This document shows, piece after piece, positions 1 to 5,638 of a stretch of 6,907 bases of DNA. Source of the stretch: Hydrogenophaga sp. GTDB taxonomy: Bacteria; Pseudomonadota; Gammaproteobacteria; Burkholderiales; Burkholderiaceae_C. The notes beneath the pieces are model-generated. The model saw only the letters and a program-made list of their open reading frames with translations, searched no databases and was not told where the DNA came from. Where the stretch lies: positions 1 to 6,907 of the forward strand of contig JALOSN010000051.1 of NCBI GenBank assembly GCA_025458415.1. The letters are read 5' to 3'. The position numbers and the translations under genes were made by a program. The number at the start of each line of letters is the position of its first letter. Within the stretch, counting starts at the first letter, position 1.

Positions 1-1058
1 TTGACTTCAACGAAGCTGCCGTCCGCCAGCCGCGTGATCGTCATGTTCAGCGGACTGAAGTTGAAGGCCTTGGAGAAGCGCTCCTCCGAACGGCGCAGCT
101 GGTCCAGCATGCGTTGCTGCTCGGTGATGTCGATCAAGGTGCTGATGGCCAGCAGATCGTCTTCGTCGTCGCTGAGCTCGCTGGACAGCATCACCCGGCA
201 AACCGATCCGTGGGCCCGCACACCATTCATTTCGTGCTGCATGATGCGCCTGACCTTCAGCAGACGGCGGGCATGCTCGACCCTGTGCTGCGGGTCGGCC
301 CAGAAGAACAGGTCGTTGCGGCCCAGCAACTGGTCGCGGCTGTAGCCATAGGCCCGCTCGAATGCCGGGTTCACATCCAGTATCACACCACTGATGGCCG
401 ACTGGGCCACCATCGGGCTGGGGTTGCCATGGAACATGCGGCTGAAGCGGCGGATCAGCCGGTCCCGTTCCTGTTCGGTCTGCTGGCGCCGCTGCAGTTC
501 CTGCCGTGTTTTTTCATGCGCCGTCTCCAGAGCGCGTCGGGCATGAAAGATCATGATGGCCATCACGGTCATGGTGGTGGCATGGGTCAGCCACACCAGA
601 AAGCCGACCTCAAGGGTGGGCTCGTGCATCCAGCCTCGACTCTCGGCAGCGACCAGTGCACCCAATGCCAGCATGCCGGTCCCCACCGTGGCCACGAATG
701 CCCGGGAACCCAGGAAGATGCCGGCTGCGGCCACCACCACCGTGAACAGCACCGATCCTGCGGAGCGAACCGATCCGAACGAAATGAGCGCGATGATCGC
801 CGCCACCATGGTCGCGGCGATGAGGACGTGGGGAACGAGCCGGTCGCGCTTGTTCCTGACCAGCAGAACGCACGCCCACGCGGTGACGGCAATCAGAAAC
901 GGGGCGGCTCCGTCGCTCAGCTGAGGCCCCTGGAGAAACAGGGTCACGGACAGCAACGATGTTGAAATGGCCACCACCAGCGCGATCAGGCCGATCGTTG
1001 TCCTTTTGCGGGACAGCTCGGCTGTGGCGTTGTCGTTTGTCGGATGGCTGGCGGACAC
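1..1058 (-). CDS. Membrane-anchored PAS-domain sensor protein, C-terminus cut by window edge
   Basis: An open frame enters from the left edge; 352 codons are visible and no stop is reached. Upstream of GTG 1058 the frame is closed by a stop at 1128-1130, and that GTG is the only ATG, GTG or TTG before the first membrane segment, so it is the chosen start despite a poor ribosome site. Residues about 20-44, 51-67, 74-95, 100-117, 120-138 and 150-171 are hydrophobic, giving about six membrane helices. A charged, Gln/Arg/Glu-rich linker (about 172-210) follows, probably coiled coil. A PAS domain covers about 212-318, with the typical GVILDVNPAFERAYGYSRDQLLGR stretch in shorter blocks (VNPAFERAYGYS, LLGR) and the closing LIDITEQQ (308-315). 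SEERFSKAF (324 on) begins a second PAS domain. This is a signal-sensing protein in the inner membrane. The output module (GGDEF, EAL or histidine kinase) lies outside the window, so its activity is unknown. It lies downstream of the sulfurtransferase gene on the same strand. Confidence 0.85.
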   Translation of the reverse strand, partial: MSASHPTNDNATAELSRKRTTIGLIALVVAISTSLLSVTLFLQGPQLSDGAAPFLIAVTAWACVLLVRNKRDRLVPHVLIAATMVAAIIALISFGSVRSAGSVLFTVVVAAAGIFLGSRAFVATVGTGMLALGALVAAESRGWMHEPTLEVGFLVWLTHATTMTVMAIMIFHARRALETAHEKTRQELQRRQQTEQERDRLIRRFSRMFHGNPSPMVAQSAISGVILDVNPAFERAYGYSRDQLLGRNDLFFWADPQHRVEHARRLLKVRRIMQHEMNGVRAHGSVCRVMLSSELSDDEDDLLAISTLIDITEQQRMLDQLRRSEERFSKAFNFSPLNMTITRLADGSFVEV

Positions 1059-1109
1059 GTTCTTGTGGGCGTTCAGGCGGACGCTATGGGCGGGGCGATC
1101 TGCTGGGGT

Positions 1110-1123
1110 GGTCGGACCCGACC
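1110..1123. repeat. 14-base inverted repeat between sulfurtransferase and sensor genes
   Basis: GGTCGG and CCGACC are exact inverted arms separated by AC, in the gap between the sulfurtransferase stop (1150) and the sensor GTG (1058). It could be an operator or a small RNA hairpin if the two genes are co-transcribed. No T-run follows it leftward, so it does not look like an intrinsic terminator. A chance repeat in GC-rich DNA is possible. Confidence 0.35.
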
Positions 1124-1149
1124 TGGATCATTCATCGGCGTTGATCTGC

Positions 1150-2016
1150 TCAACTTGACCGTGCCATCACGTTGCCGGGCGTGCGGCACCATTCGCTCCA
1201 GCTCCCCGGGTACAGCGTTGTCCGACCCAGTCCGGCCAGCTCCATGGCCAGCAGATTGGGCAGGGCGGTGACACCGCTGCCGCACTGGTGGACCACCGTG
1301 GCCGGGTCGCGACCGGACAGCAGGGTCTGGAACTCCTGCCGCAACTGTTGAGCCGGCTTGAAACGGCCGTCGGGCGTGAAGTTGTCCGCAAAGGGGCGGT
1401 TGAGTGCCCCGGGAATATGGCCGGCCACCGGATCCAGCGGTTCGACTTCGCCGCGAAACCGGGGCACGGCCCGTGCATCGATGAGGGTCTGGGAAGGCGA
1501 TCCCAGCCGGCTGGCCACCTCGGTGACGGTGAGCATCGTGGTCTGGGCTTCCCCCAGGGGATAAGGCTCGGCCTGCGCGGCCGGCGCCTGGCCCGGACCC
1601 GATTCCAGGGCTCCTCCATGTTCGGCCCATGCCGTCACACCACCGTCAAGGACCGCCACGGCTTGGTGACCGCACCACTTGAGCATCCACCACAGCCGCA
1701 CGGCGAACGCGCTGCCCCGTGCCTCGCACACCACCACCTGCATGTCGGGACGCAATCCGGTGCGGCCGAGCCAGGCGGCAAACCGCTCCCTGGACGGCAG
1801 GGGGTGCCGACCGCCGCAGACGGCGTCGGTTCCGCTCTTGTCGCTGAGGTCGGTTTCGAGGTCGGCATGGATGGCGCCCGGTATGTGCCCCTGCTCGTAC
1901 TGTGCCCGCCCTCGGGCGCGGTCCGCCAGGTCGACACTGCAGTCATACAGTTTCAAGGGGGTGCCGGCATCCATCAGGGCGCGAAGGCCCGGGGCATCGA
2001 TCAGCGTGGTGTACAT
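1150..2016 (-). CDS. sseA: Tandem-rhodanese sulfurtransferase, 3-mercaptopyruvate type
   Basis: The protein has 288 residues, the usual size for two-domain rhodaneses, which move a sulfur atom from a donor to cyanide or a thiol through a cysteine persulfide. The N-terminal rhodanese domain (about 4-132) has GHIPGAIH (43-50) and LDGGVTAW (123-130). The C-terminal domain (about 160-285) has DARAVPRFRGEVEP (180-193), GHIPGALNRPF (199-209) and the active loop CGSGVTA with catalytic Cys245. CGSGVTA is the form found in 3-mercaptopyruvate sulfurtransferases such as E. coli SseA, whereas thiosulfate sulfurtransferases usually have CRKGVTA, hence the call. In the N-terminal domain the equivalent position appears to be Ala99, so that domain is probably non-catalytic, as is usual. 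No clear Shine-Dalgarno precedes the ATG at 2016. It follows the transporter gene after 84 bases and may belong to the same transcript. True substrate preference is inferred from the loop only. Confidence 0.93.
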   Translation of the reverse strand: MYTTLIDAPGLRALMDAGTPLKLYDCSVDLADRARGRAQYEQGHIPGAIHADLETDLSDKSGTDAVCGGRHPLPSRERFAAWLGRTGLRPDMQVVVCEARGSAFAVRLWWMLKWCGHQAVAVLDGGVTAWAEHGGALESGPGQAPAAQAEPYPLGEAQTTMLTVTEVASRLGSPSQTLIDARAVPRFRGEVEPLDPVAGHIPGALNRPFADNFTPDGRFKPAQQLRQEFQTLLSGRDPATVVHQCGSGVTALPNLLAMELAGLGRTTLYPGSWSEWCRTPGNVMARSS

Positions 2017-2060
2017 GCTGTCGATTGTGGGACAAGGGCCACCCGACTGGCGATCACACC

Positions 2061-2099
2061 AAAGAATTAAGTGTGGCCGGTGCTTGTGCGGCCTTTCAC
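2061..2099 (-). terminator. Weak intrinsic terminator-like hairpin after the transporter gene
   Basis: Read leftward just after the transporter stop, the RNA has GTG, three A, GGCCG, a nine-base loop, CGGCC, A, CAC, then TTAATTCTTT. The core 5-bp GC stem (2075-2079 with 2089-2093), extended by an outer 3-bp stem and followed by a T-rich run, resembles a weak terminator. The T-run is interrupted, so partial read-through into the sulfurtransferase gene is likely if it works at all. Confidence 0.35.
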
Positions 2100-2100
2100 A

Positions 2101-2994
2101 TCAGCTGTGGTCTTCAGCGGGCGCGTTGGGCACCGCCCGGGCGCGCAGCACGGTGGCCAGGATGCCGCTGGCGATGATCAGCGCCATGCCCAGCCAGCCG
2201 ATCAGGGGCAGCTGATCCCCGAAAATCGTGATGCCGAACAGGCCGGCGAACACGATGCCCGTGTACTGCAGGTTGGCGACCACCATGGTCGCGCCGCGGG
2301 CGTAGGCGCGTGTCATGCACAGCTGGCCGAACACCGCCAGCAGGCCGATGGGCAGCAGCCACAGCGCGGTTGGCCAACGCAGAGGGCTGGCTCCCATGAA
2401 CGCCATGCCCAGCAGACCCGCGATCACCGCGCCGACCGAAAAGTAGAAGACCGTCCGGCTTTCCGGCTCGCCTGCCCTCGACAGGGCCGCCACCTGCAGG
2501 TAGGCAAAGGCCGAGAAAACGCCGGACAACAGGCCCACCAGCGCACCCACCATCTGGTCCTCATTGAGGGTGGGGCGCAACATCATGGCCACGCCGGCAA
2601 ACCCGGCCAGCACCGTCAGGAACAGCGGCCCCTGACGCAGAATGGGGGCATTGCGTCCCTGCATCAGCAGCGCGCCGCCCAGCAGGAAAGCGGCAATCCA
2701 GACACTGCTCATGTAGTTGAGGGTGACGGCCGTGGCCAGTGGCAGCGCCGCAATGGAGACGAACCAGGACGTCAGGGCAATGGTGCCGACCACGCTGCGC
2801 CAGAAATGCATCATCGGCACCGAGGTGCGCAGTGACACGCCCCGTGCCCGTGTATAGGCCAGCAGAAACAGCGCGCCCACCACCCCGCGGTAGGCGACGA
2901 TCTCGAAGCTGTTGAAGTGGGCGGATGCGAACTTGATGCAGACCCCCATGCTGGCAAAGAAAAGCGATGCCAGCAGCATCCAGAGGGCCTGCAT
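2101..2994 (-). CDS. EamA/DMT-superfamily transporter (10 membrane helices)
   Basis: The 297-residue protein is almost wholly hydrophobic and fits the drug/metabolite transporter superfamily: two repeated EamA domains (about 3-138 and 149-283) of five helices each, in the inner membrane. Helices are visible near residues 5-22, 33-47, 63-82, 92-111, 122-138, 147-170, 181-200, 211-230, 236-257 and 264-283. The second domain starts GALVGLLSGVFSAFAYLQV (150-168), a typical EamA repeat start, and the C-terminal tail is short and polar. Family members export or import amino acids, nucleosides, S-adenosylmethionine and other small metabolites; sequence alone does not give the substrate. The ATG at 2994 lies 3 bases after the oxygenase stop, with AAAGG at 3002-3006 as its ribosome site inside the end of that gene. 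This implies one mRNA, translational coupling and a possible shared substrate with the oxygenase. Confidence 0.93.
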   Translation of the reverse strand: MQALWMLLASLFFASMGVCIKFASAHFNSFEIVAYRGVVGALFLLAYTRARGVSLRTSVPMMHFWRSVVGTIALTSWFVSIAALPLATAVTLNYMSSVWIAAFLLGGALLMQGRNAPILRQGPLFLTVLAGFAGVAMMLRPTLNEDQMVGALVGLLSGVFSAFAYLQVAALSRAGEPESRTVFYFSVGAVIAGLLGMAFMGASPLRWPTALWLLPIGLLAVFGQLCMTRAYARGATMVVANLQYTGIVFAGLFGITIFGDQLPLIGWLGMALIIASGILATVLRARAVPNAPAEDHS

Positions 2995-2997
2995 CCA

Positions 2998-4146
2998 TCA
3001 GCCTTTCAGTGCGTTGCCCAGCTGCCGTCGATACCACTCGTGGAAGTGCTGCATGCCGTCTTCCATCGGGCTCTGGTAGGGGCCGACCTCGTTGTCGCCG
3101 CGCGCCATCAGGGCCTTGCGGCCGGCGTCCATGCGCTCGGCGATCTCGTCGTCCTCGATGCAGGTCTCCATGTAGGCTGCTCGCTGCGCGTCCACAAACT
3201 CGCGTTCGAAGGCCGCGATCTCCTCCGGGTAGTAGAACTCCACCATGTTCAGGGTCCGGTCCACGCTGATCGGGTGCAGGGTGGAGACCGTGAGGACATG
3301 TGGATACCACTCCACCATGATGTGAGGGTAGTAGGTCAGCCAGATCGCGCCATGTTCGGGCAGCTGGCCGTTGCGGTACTGCATGAGCTGCTGGTGCCAG
3401 CGCTGGTAGACCGGGCTGCCGGACTGGGACAGCAGGTTCTGCACGCCCACCGTCTGCACCGAGTACTCGGGCTTGAACTCCCAGCGCAGGTCGTTGCAGG
3501 TGACGAAGTTGCCCAGGCCGGGGTGAAAGGGCTCGACGTGGTAGTCCTCCAGGTAGACCTCGATGAAGGTCTTCCAGTTGTAGTTGCACTCGTGCAACTC
3601 CACATGGTCCAGCACCATGCCCTCGAAGTTCAGCGCCGCGCGCGGACCCATGCCGGCCAGGTCGGCCTCGATATCACGACCGTTGTCCTCGAACAGCATG
3701 CCATTCCACTCGCGCAGCCGGTAGCGGTTGAGGTCCAGGCAAGGGTCGTGCGAGAAGTGGGGAGCGCCGAGCAGCGAGCCGAGCTGGCTGCCCTGGCCGC
3801 CGCTGTAGGTCCACCGGTGCAGCGGACAGACAATGTGGCCGCCGGCGTGTCCCTTGCGGTTCTCGCCCAGATTGCCGCGGCCGTTCAGCATGACGGCCTG
3901 GCGGTGGCGGCAGACGTTGGAAACCAGTTCCACCCCGGTCGGTGTACGCACCAGCGCCCGGCCTTCCTTTTCCTGAGGCAGGGCGTGGTAGTCGCCGACA
4001 TTCGGAACCGCGTTGGTGTGCCCCACATAGCGGGGCCCGCGCTGAAAGATCGTTTCGAGTTCCCTCTGGAACAGCGCCTCGTCGAAGTAGCTGGAAACCG
4101 GAAGTTGGCTTTCGGCCTGCTGAAGCTGAAGACTCAAATCAGACAT
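2998..4146 (-). CDS. Rieske [2Fe-2S] non-haem iron oxygenase, large (alpha) subunit
   Basis: The 382-residue protein is of usual length for ring-hydroxylating oxygenase alpha subunits, which use a Rieske cluster to feed electrons to a mononuclear iron that activates O2. The Rieske domain (about 38-140) supplies Cys79, His81, Cys107 and His110 (CRH and CPLH). The 25-residue spacing between the pairs is longer than the usual 15-17. The catalytic SRPBCC-fold domain (about 170-378) has NWKTFIEVYLEDYHVEPFH (190-208), giving iron ligands His203 and His208, with an acidic third ligand probably in EDD (331-333). The inter-centre bridging position, three residues before the first His, is Glu200 instead of the common Asp. 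That pattern recalls amine or betaine oxygenases such as CntA more than naphthalene dioxygenase. No beta subunit, ferredoxin or reductase is encoded nearby, so reducing partners must come from elsewhere. The ATG at 4146 has AGGA six bases upstream. Substrate unknown. Confidence 0.93.
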   Translation of the reverse strand: MSDLSLQLQQAESQLPVSSYFDEALFQRELETIFQRGPRYVGHTNAVPNVGDYHALPQEKEGRALVRTPTGVELVSNVCRHRQAVMLNGRGNLGENRKGHAGGHIVCPLHRWTYSGGQGSQLGSLLGAPHFSHDPCLDLNRYRLREWNGMLFEDNGRDIEADLAGMGPRAALNFEGMVLDHVELHECNYNWKTFIEVYLEDYHVEPFHPGLGNFVTCNDLRWEFKPEYSVQTVGVQNLLSQSGSPVYQRWHQQLMQYRNGQLPEHGAIWLTYYPHIMVEWYPHVLTVSTLHPISVDRTLNMVEFYYPEEIAAFEREFVDAQRAAYMETCIEDDEIAERMDAGRKALMARGDNEVGPYQSPMEDGMQHFHEWYRRQLGNALKG

Positions 4147-4152
4147 GGGTGG

Positions 4153-4156
4153 TCCT
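4153..4156 (-). promoter_or_regulatory. Ribosome binding site of the Rieske oxygenase gene
   Basis: Leftward-read AGGA lies six bases before the ATG at 4146 and supports that start. Confidence 0.6.
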
Positions 4157-4169
4157 GACCTAAAGACTC

Positions 4170-4183
4170 CCCCTATGAAGGGG
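4170..4183 (-). promoter_or_regulatory. Leader hairpin close to the oxygenase ribosome site
   Basis: CCCCT and AGGGG pair around the four-base loop TCAT (as read leftward), about 24 bases upstream of the oxygenase ATG. It lies just before the Shine-Dalgarno and could affect translation initiation. No known riboswitch consensus is recognised. Confidence 0.35.
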
Positions 4184-4245
4184 CAGGGTGAAGCGCTTAG
4201 CGAGTGAACGATCTGCGCGGGAAGGGTGAAGGTGCTGCGTCCCTC

Positions 4246-4262
4246 CGGGCGTGTGAGGCCCG
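4246..4262 (-). promoter_or_regulatory. Second hairpin in the oxygenase mRNA leader
   Basis: CGGGC (4246-4250) and GCCCG (4258-4262) pair exactly around a seven-base loop. If the -10 at 4291-4296 is used, the leader is about 135 bases long and holds this hairpin near its 5' end and the one at 4170-4183 near its 3' end. Confidence 0.3.
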
Positions 4263-4290
4263 TCAGTTGAACAAGAAAAAAAGAGGCGCG

Positions 4291-4296
4291 ATTGTA
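4291..4296 (-). promoter_or_regulatory. Candidate -10 element for the leftward oxygenase operon
   Basis: Read leftward the hexamer is TACAAT, a good match to the sigma-70 -10 consensus. The hexamer 17 bases upstream is CGGCGG, a poor -35, so an activator or a different spacing would be needed. Transcription would begin near 4283, at a T-run (A7 on the plus strand, 4276-4282). Confidence 0.35.
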
Positions 4297-4307
4297 CCCC
4301 GGGGGTA
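4295..4307. repeat. 13-base palindrome overlapping the leftward -10
   Basis: TACCCC and GGGGTA flank a single central G and overlap the first two bases of the TACAAT hexamer. A protein bound here would block or alter leftward initiation, so it is a candidate operator. No regulator family is recognised from the sequence. Confidence 0.35.
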
Positions 4308-4347
4308 AAACCGCCGCCGGTCTCTGGTTGCTGCGGATGGCCGGCTG

Positions 4348-4353
4348 TAAAAT
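4348..4353 (+). promoter_or_regulatory. xseB: Candidate -10 element for xseB-ispA-dxs
   Basis: TAAAAT lies 69 bases before the xseB ATG. Seventeen bases upstream is TGGTTG (4325-4330), a weak -35 match. The likely start of transcription is near 4360, giving a leader of about 60 bases. It is the best AT-rich hexamer in this GC-rich gap, but that is the only support. Confidence 0.4.
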
Positions 4354-4382
4354 CGCGCATCGCCGTCAAGGGAGGCGCGGTT

Positions 4383-4484
4383 GTGACTCCCTGCCCACAT
4401 CCGGGTTCCACGCCCCACAGTCATGCCCCCTGCCCAGTCCGCCAAGCCGGCCCGCAACGTGACGCGCCCCGCCCACCACGCTGA
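4383..4484 (+). CDS. Possible short leader frame overlapping the start of xseB
   Basis: A GTG at 4383 is preceded, with seven bases between, by AAGGGAGG (4368-4375), the strongest ribosome-site match in the whole gap. The frame runs 33 codons to TGA at 4482-4484, so it overlaps the first 62 bases of xseB in another frame. The peptide is rich in Pro, His and Arg and matches no family I know. It may be a regulatory upstream frame, or the purine run may be fortuitous or serve ribosome loading for xseB. The in-frame TTG at 4381 cannot extend xseB because a TGA follows at once. Confidence 0.2.
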   Translation: MTPCPHPGSTPHSHAPCPVRQAGPQRDAPRPPR

Positions 4485-4692
4485 TCTGCCAGCCACCTAC
4501 GAAGAAGCCCTGGCCGAACTGGAGCGCCTGGTGGCCCAGCTGGACGCCGGACAGCTGCCGCTGGACCAGCTGCTGGACCATTACCAGCGTGGCGCGAGCC
4601 TGCTCGCTTTCTGCCGAGGGCGCCTCGAAGCGGTCGAGCAACAGATCCGTGTGCTGGAGGGCGGCGAGGCCAAACCATGGGATCCCGCTTGA
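4423..4692 (+). CDS. xseB: Exodeoxyribonuclease VII small subunit
   Basis: The 89-residue protein matches XseB, the small subunit that binds several-fold to the XseA catalytic subunit to form cytoplasmic exonuclease VII, which degrades single-stranded DNA from both ends. The conserved helical-hairpin domain spans about 24-82: SYEEALAELERLVAQLDAG-like sequence (TYEEALAELERLV at 25-37), then LPLDQLLDHYQRGASLL (46-62) and CRGRLEAVEQQIRVL (64-78). A non-conserved tail of about 22 residues rich in Pro, Ala and His precedes it. ATG 4423 is the only ATG, GTG or TTG between the upstream in-frame stop (4384-4386) and the tail, except a GTG at codon 13; it lacks a clear Shine-Dalgarno, so the exact start is less certain than the gene. 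It is the first gene of the xseB-ispA-dxs cluster and overlaps ispA by 16 bases. Confidence 0.95.
   Translation: MPPAQSAKPARNVTRPAHHADLPATYEEALAELERLVAQLDAGQLPLDQLLDHYQRGASLLAFCRGRLEAVEQQIRVLEGGEAKPWDPA
4666..4669 (+). promoter_or_regulatory. ispA: Ribosome binding site of ispA inside xseB
   Basis: GAGG lies seven bases before the ATG at 4677, within the last codons of xseB. This favours ATG 4677 over the in-frame TTG at 4689. Confidence 0.6.
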
Positions 4693-5609
4693 CTTCGTCC
4701 GACACCCACCCACCGTTTCCGAACAGCCAGCCTCTGGACCGCTGGCGAGCCGACCAGCAGCAGGCGGTCGAACAGGCCCTCTCGGCATGGGTGCGTCCCG
4801 ATGCGCCGGCCGGTCTTGGCGACGCCATGCGCTATGCCGTGCTCGATGGTGGCAAGCGCCTGCGTCCCTTGCTGGTCCTGGCCACCGCCGAAGCGCTGGC
4901 GGGGCACCGCGAGGCCGCCATGCGCGCGGCGTGTGCCACCGAGCTGATCCATGCCTATTCCCTGGTCCATGACGACATGCCCTGCATGGACAACGATGTC
5001 CTGAGGCGCGGCAAGCCCACGGTCCATGTGCGCTTCGGAGAGGCCCAGGCCCTGCTGGCGGGGGATGCCTTGCAGGCGCTGGCGTTCGAGCTGCTGGCGC
5101 CGGAGGCCGATGTGGTGCCGCCGGCCATGGCGGTCCGGCTGTGCCGCCTGCTGGCTGGTGCCGCCGGCGCCGATGGCATGGCCGGTGGGCAGGCGGTCGA
5201 CCTGGCCAGCGTCGGACACAAGCTGGCCTTGCCGGCCCTGGAAGCCATGCACCGGCGAAAAACCGGCGCCCTGCTCAGGGCCAGTGTGCTGATGGGCGCC
5301 GCCACCGGTGAACCGGATGCCACAACCTGGGAACAGCTGGACCGATTCGGCGCTGCGCTGGGCCTGGCCTTTCAGGTGGTGGACGACATCCTCGACGTGA
5401 CGGCCGATTCGGCCACCCTGGGCAAGACCGCGGGCAAAGACGCCGCCAGCGACAAGCCCACCTTTGTGTCCCTGATGGGACTGGACCGGGCCCAGGCCTA
5501 TGCCGACGAGGTGCTGGCCCAGGCCCATGAGGCCCTGCGCTTGAGCCGGATCGCCAACCGGGATATCCTGCACGGTCTGGCCGACTGGGTCGGGCGCAGG
5601 TCGTCCTGA
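4677..5609 (+). CDS. ispA: Farnesyl diphosphate synthase (geranyltranstransferase)
   Basis: The 310-residue protein belongs to the trans-polyprenyl diphosphate synthases. It condenses dimethylallyl diphosphate with two isopentenyl diphosphates, through geranyl diphosphate, to farnesyl diphosphate in the cytoplasm. GGKRLRP (58-64) is the substrate diphosphate-binding stretch. The first Asp-rich motif is DDMPCMD (99-105), with two extra residues between the Asp pair and the third Asp, as in bacterial farnesyl synthases; LRRGKPTVH (109-117) follows. GQAVDL (171-176), KTG (195-197), the second Asp-rich motif DDILD (236-240) and GKTAGKD (249-255) are all intact. The class of first motif and the length of about 300 residues point to a short-chain product, though chain length is inferred. 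It overlaps xseB by 16 bases, suggesting translational coupling, and ends 29 bases before dxs, the enzyme that begins the supply of its substrates. Confidence 0.96.
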   Translation: MGSRLTSSDTHPPFPNSQPLDRWRADQQQAVEQALSAWVRPDAPAGLGDAMRYAVLDGGKRLRPLLVLATAEALAGHREAAMRAACATELIHAYSLVHDDMPCMDNDVLRRGKPTVHVRFGEAQALLAGDALQALAFELLAPEADVVPPAMAVRLCRLLAGAAGADGMAGGQAVDLASVGHKLALPALEAMHRRKTGALLRASVLMGAATGEPDATTWEQLDRFGAALGLAFQVVDDILDVTADSATLGKTAGKDAASDKPTFVSLMGLDRAQAYADEVLAQAHEALRLSRIANRDILHGLADWVGRRSS

Positions 5610-5638
5610 CGCCGGCCCTCGGACCGCGAGAACCATCC

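Noticed and set aside
114..965. Rightward 283-codon frame encoding a His-rich, metal-binding-like protein
   Set aside because: It is the exact complement frame of the membrane sensor gene. Its His residues come from CAC and CAT, which are Val GTG and Met ATG codons of the hydrophobic helices on the other strand. The leftward reading has real PAS motifs; this one has none.
1073..1135. Alternative ATG starts at 1131 and 1135 for the sensor gene
   Set aside because: They lie in other reading frames: one stops after 15 codons and the other after 20. Neither joins the sensor frame, which has a stop at 1128-1130.
2054..2075. CACAC / GTGTG repeat in the gap before the sulfurtransferase
   Set aside because: Only five bases with an eleven-base loop and overlapping the better terminator-like hairpin; too weak to list separately.
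2561..3589. Leftward 342-codon frame spanning the oxygenase and transporter junction
   Set aside because: It is a shifted frame over two well-supported genes, with Arg- and Pro-rich low-complexity sequence and no recognisable motif.
2917..4158. Rightward 413-codon frame opposite the Rieske oxygenase
   Set aside because: The leftward frame holds the complete Rieske and iron-binding motifs; the rightward product has no family resemblance and arises from high GC codon bias.
4147..4290. Glycine or other known riboswitch in the oxygenase leader
   Set aside because: The conserved glycine-aptamer segments and other riboswitch cores I know are absent; only two simple hairpins are seen.
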